A stretch of DNA of 11,786 nt. Origin: Euperipatoides rowelli. Lineage: Eukaryota; Onychophora; Udeonychophora; Euonychophora; Peripatopsidae. This document shows positions 1 through 7,656 of the stretch, one piece after another (position 1 is the first letter of the stretch; each line of letters begins with the position of its first letter). Location of the stretch: NCBI GenBank assembly GCA_003024985.2, contig PXIH01S0000596.1. The stretch is one strand, 5' to 3'. Made by a program: the position numbers and the translations under genes. The notes under the pieces are model-generated. The model searched no databases and had not been told where the DNA came from. It worked only from the letters and a program-made list of their open reading frames with translations.

Positions 1-399
1 TATAGTATATGTAGTATAAAATGTATGTAGTATAGGCTATTATTTAATAATACCTATAAGAAAATCATTTAAAAAAATATGTTTTCACATTTAATGAAAC
101 GAGAAATTGTTTGCACATATGAGTTTTAAACATTCGCACAGGAATGTGATAGTAAGGATCAGTTTATAGCTTATATTAAGACGATTCAATAGGAAGGTAC
201 AAATCTATCGTACTAGTTTCATTTATGCATGCTTTGAGTTAGTTTCTAATAGACTGAGAGATAGATCTTATTAAATCTATCTTGATTCAAGTATGTTTAA
301 AGTATATAATTAAGAGTTATAGAATATGTAGCGTATGGTATATTGGTTTACAAGCTTTTTGATATCCCCCCCCACCACCTCTCTTGTTAAAAAAATCTT
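1..399. other. A+T-rich non-coding DNA
   Basis: No reading frame of note exists on either strand. An 11-base word, TATGTAGTATA, occurs twice in close tandem (8-18 and 24-34). It runs directly into the hairpin at 31-58. A C8 run at 366-373 followed by a short CCACCACCTCTCTTG stretch interrupts the A+T-rich background. I see no promoter, RNA gene or splice-bounded exon that I could defend. Confidence 0.6.
31..58. repeat. Bulged 13-bp inverted repeat (hairpin)
   Basis: The left arm is TATAGG, a single unpaired C at 37, then TATTATT. One T (45) forms the centre, and the right arm AATAATACCTATA is the exact reverse complement of the left arm without the bulged C. The near-perfect 28-base palindrome is mostly A/T but includes a GG/CC pair in each arm. 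It could be a replication-slippage palindrome or a remnant of a transposon end. No function is implied by the sequence alone. Confidence 0.6.
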
Positions 400-529
400 T
401 CTGCTGCTGTCAACATTAAAAGATTTGTAAGCACACTCTCTAGTATATAAGTGCGCTCACTGTTGGTTTTATTTTAGCTATCTGCTGCTGCTTTCAATGT
501 TATAAGATTTGTAAGCGCACTCTCTAGTA
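400..529 (+). repeat. Two-copy direct repeat with CTG triplets, 81-bp period
   Basis: Copy 1 (400-445) and copy 2 (481-529) share the order TCTGCTGCTG, then TCAA, then AAGATTTGTAAGC, then CACTCTCTAGTA, with only a few substitutions. Copy 2 is three bases longer, mainly because of one extra CTG-like triplet near its start. The 35-base spacer (446-480) is unrelated except for a weak resemblance of AAGTGCGCTCAC to the AAGCGCACTCTC part of the unit. This is a local segmental duplication with triplet slippage rather than a coding repeat, since stop codons interrupt the frames. Confidence 0.75.
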
Positions 530-1207
530 CAAAAGCATTAGACTAGTAGGATGACATTATCAGTGCATTCGATACATAGCATCAATATAGAGTAACCCTC
601 TATGTAGTATTCAAGTAACCTAGCTCTAGTTTAATAAAACATTGGTCTAATGAATAAAAATCTTATGTTATTAGTATTATAGCCTATATAAAATTTTATT
701 TGATCTAAGTATCGTTTATGACTCCTAAAAATCTTTAATGGAATCGATTCACCATATATTCTAGGGGTAAAATGTTATTGATTTTTTTAATTGACTTGAA
801 ACCATTTTAATAAATAGGAACATTTGCTGTAAGGGGTTTGAGTTATATTTATGCTTTATTGTAAGAGTTGGCCATCTAGATTTACTAACATTACAATGTG
901 GAAAGACAGAGTGTTGTTATCAAAAGAACATACTGAGTGCCACAAGATAGGGTAAAGGTTTGGACATGATCTCTGACCGATCCCTATTGATGTAATAGGT
1001 AGGTTAATATCAGACATGCACTCAGTCTGTGTTTGAGATTTCAAAGTCTCTGTCTTTCTCATTTTAACATGGAAAATCTAGAATGTCTTACTCATTATTA
1101 TTCTAGACCAAACAGAAATGGTGTCATAGTGTATAAATGTCATGCGTAAGAACCTAGAAAAAAAATCTATTATATAGTAGCTATATGAAGTATAGGCCAA
1201 ATAGCTA
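530..1207. other. Anonymous non-coding DNA
   Basis: The only sizeable frame is on the minus strand at 856-1062 (68 codons). Its translation has no recognisable family, signal peptide or domain, so I do not call it a gene. A short stem, CCTATT/AATAGG with a 5-base loop, lies at 983-999. One copy of TAGCCTAT lies at 680-687. Nothing else stands out. Confidence 0.55.
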
Positions 1208-1760
1208 AGTATTTAGTGCATTAATCTGCACACTTGAATGACTTTACAACCGGTTCAAAATCAGTTGGTATGACTTCATGCATATCTAATATCATAGTTA
1301 CAAAGATCAAAGTACTAGCTCATCGAACGGGACATGGAACTTGGACAAAAATAAAATATTAAAAAAAGTTAAGTACTTTGCACATTGATCTGCACACATT
1401 AATGACCTCACATCCAGTTCTAAATTGGTATATATATGACTTAATGCCTATCTAATATCATAGTTCAGAAGACCAAGATCGTAGCTCCTCGGAAGTGGAC
1501 ATGGCACTTGATTAAAAATTGGAAAATTATAAAACTATAGTACTTAGTGCATCCATCATTTTTCACACCATAATGTGCTCACATCTTGCTCAAAATTGGT
1601 AGGTGTGATGTCATTCCTATGTAGTATATATGTACCGAAGCATGAGGTAATGTGCTCACCCATAAGGGTTCAATATTCCCAAAGTTGTAAAAAAAAATGA
1701 AGTGAAAAATTTTAGTCAATGGCCATCATTCTGCACATACAAATGATATCATCAGCTCAT
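1208..1760 (+). repeat. Decaying tandem array, period about 164-171 bp, four units
   Basis: Unit A begins near 1208, B near 1371, C near 1539 and D near 1711. Each begins with an AGTAcTTaGTGCAt-like string followed by a CTGCACAC-like block (CACAC at 1229, 1393 and 1564; CACA at 1734), giving offsets of 164, 171 and 170 bases. Units A and B align over their whole length: TATCTAATATCATAGTT is identical at 1283-1299 and 1449-1465, and GACATGGaACTTG is near-identical near each unit's end. C matches only over roughly its first 75 bases and D over roughly its first 50. The gradient suggests an old array with one edge decaying fastest. It is satellite- or minisatellite-like, or part of a larger repeat family. 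Confidence 0.75.
1571..1659 (+). repeat. 12-bp direct repeat inside tandem unit C
   Basis: TAATGTGCTCAC occurs at 1571-1582 and again at 1648-1659, exactly 77 bases apart. Units A and B have no exact counterpart of the second copy. This suggests a secondary rearrangement inside unit C, which would explain why its second half no longer aligns with its neighbours. Confidence 0.6.
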
Positions 1761-1862
1761 AATATCCAGAATTCATTGCTAAACAAATGGCCATCAATTA
1801 CTAAAATAAAAATTGCAGCCATCTTGGATGGTTCCTAAAGCATTCTGGGTAATATTAACTAA

Positions 1863-1898
1863 CATTTCCAAAGTTTGCCCTTGGTAAACTTTGAAATG
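1863..1898. repeat. Inverted repeat, 13 paired bases with one bulge
   Basis: The left arm CATTTCCAAAGTTT (1863-1876) and right arm AAACTTTGAAATG (1886-1898) are reverse complements except for one extra C at 1868-1869. The loop is 9 bases (GCCCTTGGT). The arms are more mixed in composition than most inverted repeats in this window. The hairpin sits just after the tandem array, in DNA that reads like an old interspersed repeat (a CCATCTTGG string lies upstream near 1820). It could be the palindromic end of a non-autonomous element or simply a fold-back remnant. Confidence 0.65.
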
Positions 1899-1931
1899 AC
1901 ATAATTGAAAAGCCGAATATGTAAATGAGCT

Positions 1932-1949
1932 CCCCCCCCCTTTTTTTTT
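1932..1949 (+). repeat. C9T9 homopyrimidine tract
   Basis: Nine C residues are followed directly by nine T residues, with no interruption, in an otherwise A+T-rich region. Such a tract can arise by slippage and can adopt unusual structures in vitro. Its exact length is prone to sequencing or assembly error. Confidence 0.85.
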
Positions 1950-2017
1950 AATCTAAGGAATGTTAGGGATGTTTGGAAATCTTCGGAAATATTTAGAAAT
2001 TTTGGTGATGTCACAAA

Positions 2018-2164
2018 CTCATTTGAATATGTGAATTTATGTATATTTATGCAAATGAGGTGCAAATGATCCTGGACCCTCATGGAAAGGAATGAAGATT
2101 GCAAAATATGACATTAATTCATTTGTATATACAAATTTATGCAAATTAGCAAAATTATGCAAAT
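2018..2164. repeat. Cluster of octamer motifs with an 8-bp inverted repeat
   Basis: ATGCAAAT occurs three times, at 2049-2056, 2139-2146 and 2157-2164, and a shorter TGCAAAT lies at 2061-2067. CTCATTTG (2018-2025) is the exact reverse complement of CAAATGAG (2052-2059). ATGCAAAT is the textbook site for POU-domain (Oct) factors. Here the repetition of TTATGCAAAT more probably reflects a repeat-family sequence than a working enhancer, and nothing nearby identifies a target gene. Confidence 0.5.
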
Positions 2165-2505
2165 TTTACAGAAAGCGATATGATGTGGCACAATTTGATT
2201 GGTTTGGACAGAATGGGCATTTTATTCATACTAGCATGCCATCAAATTTACTGATAGGCTATAGCCAAATTAAAATAGACTTCACAGATGTACAGCAAGT
2301 TTAGATGTTATTTTTATATGATATTTCGGTGCATTAAAGAAATTCTCTGCAGGGGAAAAATATCTTGGGATAAAAATGGAAATTGATAATAAGCTGATGT
2401 TGCCAATATACAAGTGAAAGAAAAGATCCTGTCTGCACTATAGACTGCATCATTCTTTGATGTCCAGATCAGTGTGCATATCATTCATCTGGGGAAAAAG
2501 GGGTT

Positions 2506-2818
2506 GGTACACTTATTTGGTGCCATGTTAGTGAACCTTAGCCTATATATGACATAATTATCTGCAAAACTGTCCAGGCCCATATTTTGGTCTAGAATTG
2601 GAATTCTTAAAAAAAAACTGTTTTGAAAAATGGCGCTCTTATTTAGGTTACATAGAACCACTTCCTGTGCCTTATATGAGGTAAAAACTATAAGGCGCTG
2701 TTGCATTACACAGCTTGGATTTCTTTCAGATTGATCAAAATTTTAAAATGTGGTGATGGCGTACCTGTTTGATAATGTCACATTGGCCAATAAATAGGGG
2801 TGGCACACTTGTTTGGTG
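2506..2818 (+). repeat. Dispersed 17-bp direct repeat, 296-bp offset
   Basis: GGTACACTTATTTGGTG (2506-2522) and GGCACACTTGTTTGGTG (2802-2818) agree at 15 of 17 positions. Both are preceded closely by an AGGGG string. The intervening DNA does not obviously repeat. They may be copies of one motif within a degenerate repeat family. Confidence 0.55.
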
Positions 2819-3117
2819 GGGTGCCCTTTGACGGCTTTCTATGAAACTTTTTATTAATATTTTGTGGTAGGATCACTGATCACAAAGTGCACAATTTGCA
2901 TATATTCTTGTGACATTAAAGTTTTGTACTTCATGATTCTAAAATAAATTTTGTTCTTTTGTATTTTTTAAGGATTTTAATAAGGATGTCTCAATCACTC
3001 TTCTGATCAATATTTGGAAAAAAATGTCCTCTGACATACATTGGACTTAATGACAGGATTCCCATGCTTTGTGATAGAGATGCGAATGCATAGGAATATC
3101 TCCATGACAACTAAAAC

Positions 3118-3141
3118 CATCATCCTCATCAGGGGATGATG
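3118..3141. repeat. Perfect 8-bp hairpin
   Basis: CATCATCC (3118-3125) pairs exactly with GGATGATG (3134-3141) around an 8-base loop. It is followed by A+T-rich DNA and an A-run rather than a T-run, so it is not arranged like an intrinsic terminator. No adjacent gene gives it a role. Confidence 0.55.
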
Positions 3142-3231
3142 ATAATATTAAAAAAAAATGTAGCAAAATGTTTTGCATCGTAAGAAAATTACTTTAAAAA
3201 TTTTATTGAAATATCTATATTTTTCAAATCA

Positions 3232-3289
3232 AATTTAATTAAAAATTTGAATTGCTATCTCCTTCAAACCAGCAATTTAATTAAAATTT
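3232..3289. repeat. A+T-rich direct repeats flanking a 7-bp stem
   Basis: AATTTAATTAAAAATTT (3232-3248) and AATTTAATTAAAATTT (3274-3289) differ by one A. Between and overlapping them, AATTGCT (3250-3256) pairs with AGCAATT (3271-3277). Low-complexity slippage is the simplest explanation. Confidence 0.45.
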
Positions 3290-3775
3290 ATATACTGTAT
3301 ATAAATAATTGTTACTGTCAATTTCGGCAGAGATTTTTTTTTTAGCTTGTCAGGAAATGAATCTTTTGCAAAGAAAATTGATCTTAGGCATCTAAAAGTA
3401 CAAGTAAAATATATTGGTTAATTCTGCCTGGCATGTGATAAGATTATCCATTTTAATCTGACAGAAGAAATATAATGTCACTTACACTCAGGCTGTTCTT
3501 TCAAATCAAACTTCACTTTTTTTTTTCAATAAAAAAAGTCTATAATTGAAATGCATTAAAGAAATTGTACAAATGCATGGCATGAAGAATTAATGTTATA
3601 GCCATATTTGATTATAGAATGTATGTTTTACATTCAACTGATAGAATAACAGCCAACCTACATAATTTTATATATTAATCTCCTTTAACCAAATTACTAA
3701 AATAACATATTAGATTTGTATGATAGTGGGGAAGAGAAGAATTGGTCAATAAGTCAGAGTCTGATCATAGCTATG

Positions 3776-3786
3776 TAGGGATGAAA
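3776..3786 (+). repeat. Left terminal inverted repeat of hAT element
   Basis: TAGGGATGAAA. It is followed by AATATTCATTTTGGCC, a CpG-depleted version of a ...TATTCGTTTTGGCCG-like subterminal sequence. Eleven bases are identical to the right end in inverse orientation. Confidence 0.75.
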
Positions 3787-4393
3787 ATATTCATTTTGGC
3801 CAAAAACCGCATACCCAATATTAACAAAGCCGAACACTGAATAATCCGGCGCTCAATGAATATCTCTCCAATTGACAACCTTTAAAGATGACCAATTTAA
3901 ATCAATGCCATAGGTAGGGGGACAGGGTCTTTTTTTCCCTTCATTTTGCTTTTTAACATTTGAGACTAGTTAGTAAAACACATCAAATTAATAAATCAAC
4001 TGTATTTAGCAATGAATAATATTTATAAATTTATAATATTTGGTATAGATTTTATTTGAACAAATTATACAGTCATAAATTTGTTTTGCCTTTTTCTTTA
4101 AATCGCATAGGATTATAAAAAAGGGAAGTTTTGTTTGCAATTTATTTACAAGTTTTAATTAAAATTTTAGCTTTTTTTTCATTAAAAATAATAAATTTCT
4201 AAATAATTATGTTAGTGTAAAAGTTTTTTTTGCAAATTAAAAAAATATCTAGCCTATATAAAAAATAATATTATAAATGATATTTTTTTCACAATAAATG
4301 TTATTTTATTTAAAATAATGTTATCTTCACTTTAGTTATAGTCTCAGTAATTAAATTATTTTTTTCAAATAACTAATGGCAATCATTGATTGA

Positions 4394-4550
4394 CCAATTG
4401 TTTATTTATTTAATTAATTAATTTATTTTCTTTTCTTTTAAAATGCGCATGACGTCCATGCCCCAAGTGGGATTCAAACCTATGATGTCTTGGTTGACAG
4501 TCTGTCTTCTTGCCAACTGTTACACTGAGACATCGGCCAATTATTAATTT
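4394..4550 (-). mobile_element. tRNA-derived SINE-like element, nested in the hAT element
   Basis: Read on the minus strand, the head (about 4538 to 4460) has tRNA length and layout. An A-box-like segment, TCTCAGTG...AGTTGG, lies within about 4512-4531, and a B-box, GGTTTGAATCC (complement of 4470-4480), is one base from the canonical GGTTCGAATCC. A CTGTCAA string has the form of an anticodon loop. The acceptor, anticodon and T stems pair poorly, so it is not a working tRNA. A body of only about 25 bases leads to an A-rich tail of AAAGAAAAGAAAATAAAT and AATT/AAAT units (about 4400-4440), as in LINE-mobilised SINEs. Flanking strings CCAATTGTTTATTT (4394-4407) and CCAATTATTAATTT (4537-4550) agree at 12 of 14 positions and may be the target duplication, though A+T-richness weakens this. 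A tRNA pseudogene is the alternative. Confidence 0.65.
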
Positions 4551-5162
4551 TTGTTATCTGTGTGACTCCCCAAACAATTTGTTTAAAGAAAAGTAAAAAT
4601 AAACGAAGTTCAATAGAACTATTATGAGATGACAGCTATTGAAAATACAGTAGGCCTATATTGTAAGTTTATAATAATATTAGTTACTGTAATTGCCTAC
4701 AAGAAGTAATAAGATGGTATGTTTGTTTTTGATTTTTGCTTGCCAAGTTGCTTTAAAGTTTTGACTTCGCCTTTTTAGTTTGTTTTATTCTATCACATGA
4801 TTGAAGTCACTGAATATGTGAAAAAGCAAAGAAAGTTTATTAAAAAAAGGCCTAATTTTTTAATGAAAATCGCAAAGTTACTTTTATGATATTTTGTGAT
4901 TTGGAAAAGATCCACAGATAGCTTCGAAACAATTTTTTTTCTCCCCCTCACAATACGCATATTAATCCTGAAGAAAGCAATGATCTTCTAGTAATAATTA
5001 AGAATGAACAAGCATGAAATAGCCTCTTAGGAGTTTCCATAAGCATATTATTGTAAAAAATTTGTTAATCAATTCAAATCAATTAGCATTAGTGTGGTAT
5101 TTAATTTCTCAATTCAAGGATACAATAGATCTAAGAATATTTCATATTATTTTCCACTTTTT

Positions 5163-5178
5163 AAAAAAAAAAAAAAAA
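5163..5178 (+). repeat. A16 homopolymer
   Basis: Sixteen uninterrupted A residues lie inside the hAT element, about 275 bp from its right end. No recognisable retroposed body precedes it, so I treat it as a slippage tract rather than a poly(A) tail. Confidence 0.85.
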
Positions 5179-5442
5179 CTGGCCTTTACTTCCCGCATGA
5201 TGCATTCATAAAATTGATAGAATTGATATTGCACTTTGATTTTCTAAAATACAATAGACCCAGACCTTATATTTTATTTCTAACATTTTTAAGGAAAAAT
5301 TTTCTCTACCCCACATGTTTAATATATTATTTTGAATGTATATTTTTTTTATCAGTTCTCAGGAAGTGGAGTAATATTTGGTGAATAGTAACCATAATCG
5401 TCCGGATACCGAATATTATGAACTGAAGTCACCAAATATTTG

Positions 5443-5453
5443 TTTCATCCCTA
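5443..5453 (-). repeat. Right terminal inverted repeat of hAT element
   Basis: TTTCATCCCTA is the exact reverse complement of the left end. The adjoining inner sequence CACCAAATATTTG reads as CACCGAATATTCG after CpG decay, a typical hAT subterminal word. Confidence 0.75.
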
Positions 5454-6289
5454 GTCTATACACATACAGCATCCTGTTACTAAAATGCAGCACTCAAGTG
5501 TAATGAATGATTTCACACATATCGGTGAATTATCAATCCTTTAGTCCTAAATATTAAAAAATAAAAATTAATCATTAATTTTTAACGTTTTACATTTGTT
5601 ATATTTTTAAAATCAATTAATTATGATTTAAAATAATTTTCTAGCTTCCTCCCCTCTACACCCAATGACAGTGTGTGGGTATATATATGTAAGTGCCATT
5701 GTCAAAGATCATAAAAATATTATTCTAAAATCGTATACACCAAAAATTCATCAATGTTTTTTTTTTCATGGTGAATGACCCACTATTACATTATTTAATG
5801 TGAGCTTTCAAGAATGCTTCAATTGATGATAAACAAAATTATATCCTATAGGTATGAGTATCGCTTCAGGTCTGTACCACTTTTTTTCAGTAAATTATGG
5901 AAAAAATAGCAAAATAAATTTAAACAAATTCATATTCTATTTCCTTCTGTTAATATACAATATTTCAGTATTAAAAAAAATCTTATGTAACATATTTTCG
6001 TATCACCCCATTAATTCAGTCTTTGCCACACATTACATGTTTAGTGCTAGTTTTCATATAACTTGTATCTTCTATATATAAAATAGATGTGTTGAAATGA
6101 ATAGAAATATCATTAAATAATAAACATGTTCTTTTTTTTTAATGTTGAAAAATTTATCAATCTTTAAAAGAAAAAAGTAAAACACTATGTGTTTGTTTTT
6201 TAAAATTTTATTTAAGAAAATAAATTCTATTAATTGTTTATTCAAGTTTGATCATAAATTTCATAATATAATAACTGGGGGAAATAGTT
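5454..6289. other. A+T-rich non-coding DNA
   Basis: Nothing gene-like is visible. The 75-codon plus-strand frame at 5854-6081 is rich in F, I, Y, N and S, as expected from random translation of A+T-rich DNA. A short TA dinucleotide run lies near 5680. A small 6-bp hairpin, AAACAC/GTGTTT with loop TAT, lies at 6180-6194. Confidence 0.55.
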
Positions 6290-6300
6290 GGGGGGGGGGG
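6290..6300 (+). repeat. G11 homopolymer
   Basis: Eleven G residues in a row, preceded by GGGGG 13 bases upstream (6277-6281), stand in strongly A+T-rich DNA. The exact count may be uncertain in the assembly. Confidence 0.85.
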
Positions 6301-7020
6301 AGTTGTGTTTTTAAAGAGCTCCCATTAGATGCTAATAGGCTGATCATCTATCTCTTGTAATCTTAAGGTCTGCTACACTAGTTAGTACAGTATTGAGATT
6401 ATTAAACAGTGATCAGTTTATTATCTCATGTCAATTAAATGTAATTTTTAATTACCGTAAGTAGTAAAAAGTTATGTTTTCTTAGATTGCATGTTTTAAA
6501 ATATTCTATTGGAGGTAAAAAAGCACATGGATTGATTTTAATTTTATAAATTGCCTTTTTAAAGTTGGATGCAAAAAAAAAAAAAAAGAAAAGATAAGAA
6601 AAAAATGAAGAAAACTAGAATTGATAAGAACCAGTTAATTGTCCTATTCCCTACAGATTCAAACTCCATACTTTAGTGATCTAGTATGGTTTCACCAGTG
6701 AACAAATTATTGTGAAACTGATTAAATTTTACAGTTCTGTTTTCTTCTAAAGCTGCAGTTAAAACTGTGAGTGGAATCCATCAGACATTTTGGGATGGTT
6801 TCTATTTCACTCAAAATTCTAATTGAAAATTAACCTTATATAAAATACCTTGGGGGTCACTAACTTCACTCAATAAATACCACATTCCTAAATCATGTCA
6901 TTTGGGTTCCTGTGATGGGATCTACTAATGAAATGTATCCTGCTGGCAAACTCCATTTTCATAATATATTTAAATATGTCTGCGATTGTTAAAAGTTAAT
7001 TTGGGTTTGGCATGTTTCAG

Positions 7021-7070
7021 TTTGATATTAATATTTCTGATTGATTAGGATTAGCTAATTAATATTCAAA
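7021..7070. repeat. Bulged 11-bp inverted repeat
   Basis: TTTGATATTAA (7021-7031) pairs with TTAATATTCAAA (7059-7070), with one extra T in the right arm. The loop of 27 bases contains the palindrome TTAGCTAA. Composition is mostly A/T, so chance is not excluded. Confidence 0.4.
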
Positions 7071-7437
7071 TGAATTTAAAATATTTATTTTCTTCTAATG
7101 AATAATTACAGTATAACTATAAATTAAAAATTTAAAAATAACTACTGTAATAAACTTGTATTAAAAAAAGTAATAATAACAAATACTCATGAATTATTTA
7201 ATTTGGCTTGATCTTAATGTCCTTGGAAGTTTATGACAAAATAATTAGGCTTTTCATTATAAGCAAGTAAGACATCTACCTAAGCTGAAATATTGAAATA
7301 TTTATGATGAGTCCAGTAGTGAAAGTAAAAATAGGAAAATTATAAAATAAAATCCAACTGAATCTTATGAATTATAATTTGAATAATAATATAATTAGGT
7401 AGCCTATATTCTTAACTAACAACAGTATACAATATGT

Positions 7438-7467
7438 TAGCTAATAAACGTAATAGTCTATTAGCTA
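7438..7467. repeat. Perfect 9-bp hairpin
   Basis: TAGCTAATA (7438-7446) pairs exactly with TATTAGCTA (7459-7467) around a 12-base loop. It can be extended outward by two G-T wobbles. No neighbouring feature assigns a role. Confidence 0.5.
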
Positions 7468-7656
7468 GTTGTAAATATTTTGCCTAGTTTATTATGGATA
7501 AAAGAGGAAATCAAAATTCAAGAATATTTGTGCATATATCATTTCTCTAGTTTTCTGCTTTTAATCTAGAATACATAGAATAGAAGTTGAATATTTATAT
7601 TTAAAGTAATGTTGGTTTTAAAAAGCTTGGAATAGTATAATATTTTTGTATTAAAA

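Larger units (their letters stand above)
2165..3775. other. Non-coding DNA, probably old repeat remnants
   Basis: Short frames at 2092-2304 (+) and 2485-2706 (-) have no recognisable products. The stretch to about 2900 is less A+T-rich than its surroundings and contains repeated words, which fits a decayed interspersed element, but no terminal repeats, poly(A) tail or target duplication define one. From about 3150 to 3775 the DNA is plain A+T-rich. GGCTATAGCC at 2257-2266 is a perfect 10-bp palindrome. GATCACTGATCAC near 2873 is both a direct and an inverted short repeat. Confidence 0.5.
3776..5453. mobile_element. Non-autonomous hAT (Ac-like) DNA transposon, 1678 bp
   Basis: The element opens with TAGGGATGAAA and closes with its perfect reverse complement TTTCATCCCTA. 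This 11-bp terminal inverted repeat matches the Ac-type hAT end (C/TAGGGATGAAA). Subterminal DNA on both sides carries degraded ACCGAATATT-like words (intact at 5408-5417, as ACCAAATATT at 5431-5440, as CCAATATT near 3814) and an inverted ATCCGG (3844-3849; CCGGAT at 5402-5407), as expected of hAT transposase binding regions. No frame inside exceeds 96 codons and none resembles a transposase, so it would depend on an autonomous relative. A clean 8-bp target duplication is not visible: TAGCTATG lies on the left and GTCTATAC on the right, matching only with an indel (AG-CTAT/AGTCTAT). Family assignment rests on the ends; the strand is undefined. Confidence 0.72.
6301..7656. other. A+T-rich non-coding DNA
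   Basis: No coding frame is supported. An A15 run lies at 6573-6587, followed by an A/G-rich stretch to about 6615. The 6750-7000 interval is less A+T-rich and could be an old repeat, but I see no ends. Two inverted repeats are listed separately. Confidence 0.5.

Noticed and set aside
856-1062. 68-codon minus-strand frame
   Set aside because: No recognisable domain, no coding-like composition, and no neighbouring coding evidence. Frames of this length are expected by chance.
1208-1760. CRISPR-like array
   Set aside because: Units are about 167 bp, diverged and contiguous, with no short identical repeats separated by unique spacers. The context is eukaryotic.
3118-3180. Intrinsic terminator
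   Set aside because: The hairpin is followed by an A-run rather than a T-run, there is no upstream gene, and the sequence is not bacterial in character.
4460-4538. A functional tRNA gene (possible anticodon GTC)
   Set aside because: The acceptor, anticodon and T stems each contain several mismatches, and the element has an A-rich tail, so a SINE or pseudogene is more likely.
5094-5384. 96-codon plus-strand frame inside the hAT element, as a possible transposase remnant
   Set aside because: The translation runs through an A16 homopolymer (KKKKK) and is dominated by F, L, I and Y as in random A+T-rich DNA. No hAT catalytic or dimerisation signature is visible.
3768-5461. A clean 8-bp target-site duplication for the hAT element
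   Set aside because: TAGCTATG and GTCTATAC do not match without an indel. I report the element on its ends alone.
6573-6615. Poly(A) tail of a retrocopy
   Set aside because: No gene-like or LINE/SINE-like body precedes the A15 run, and no flanking duplication was found.
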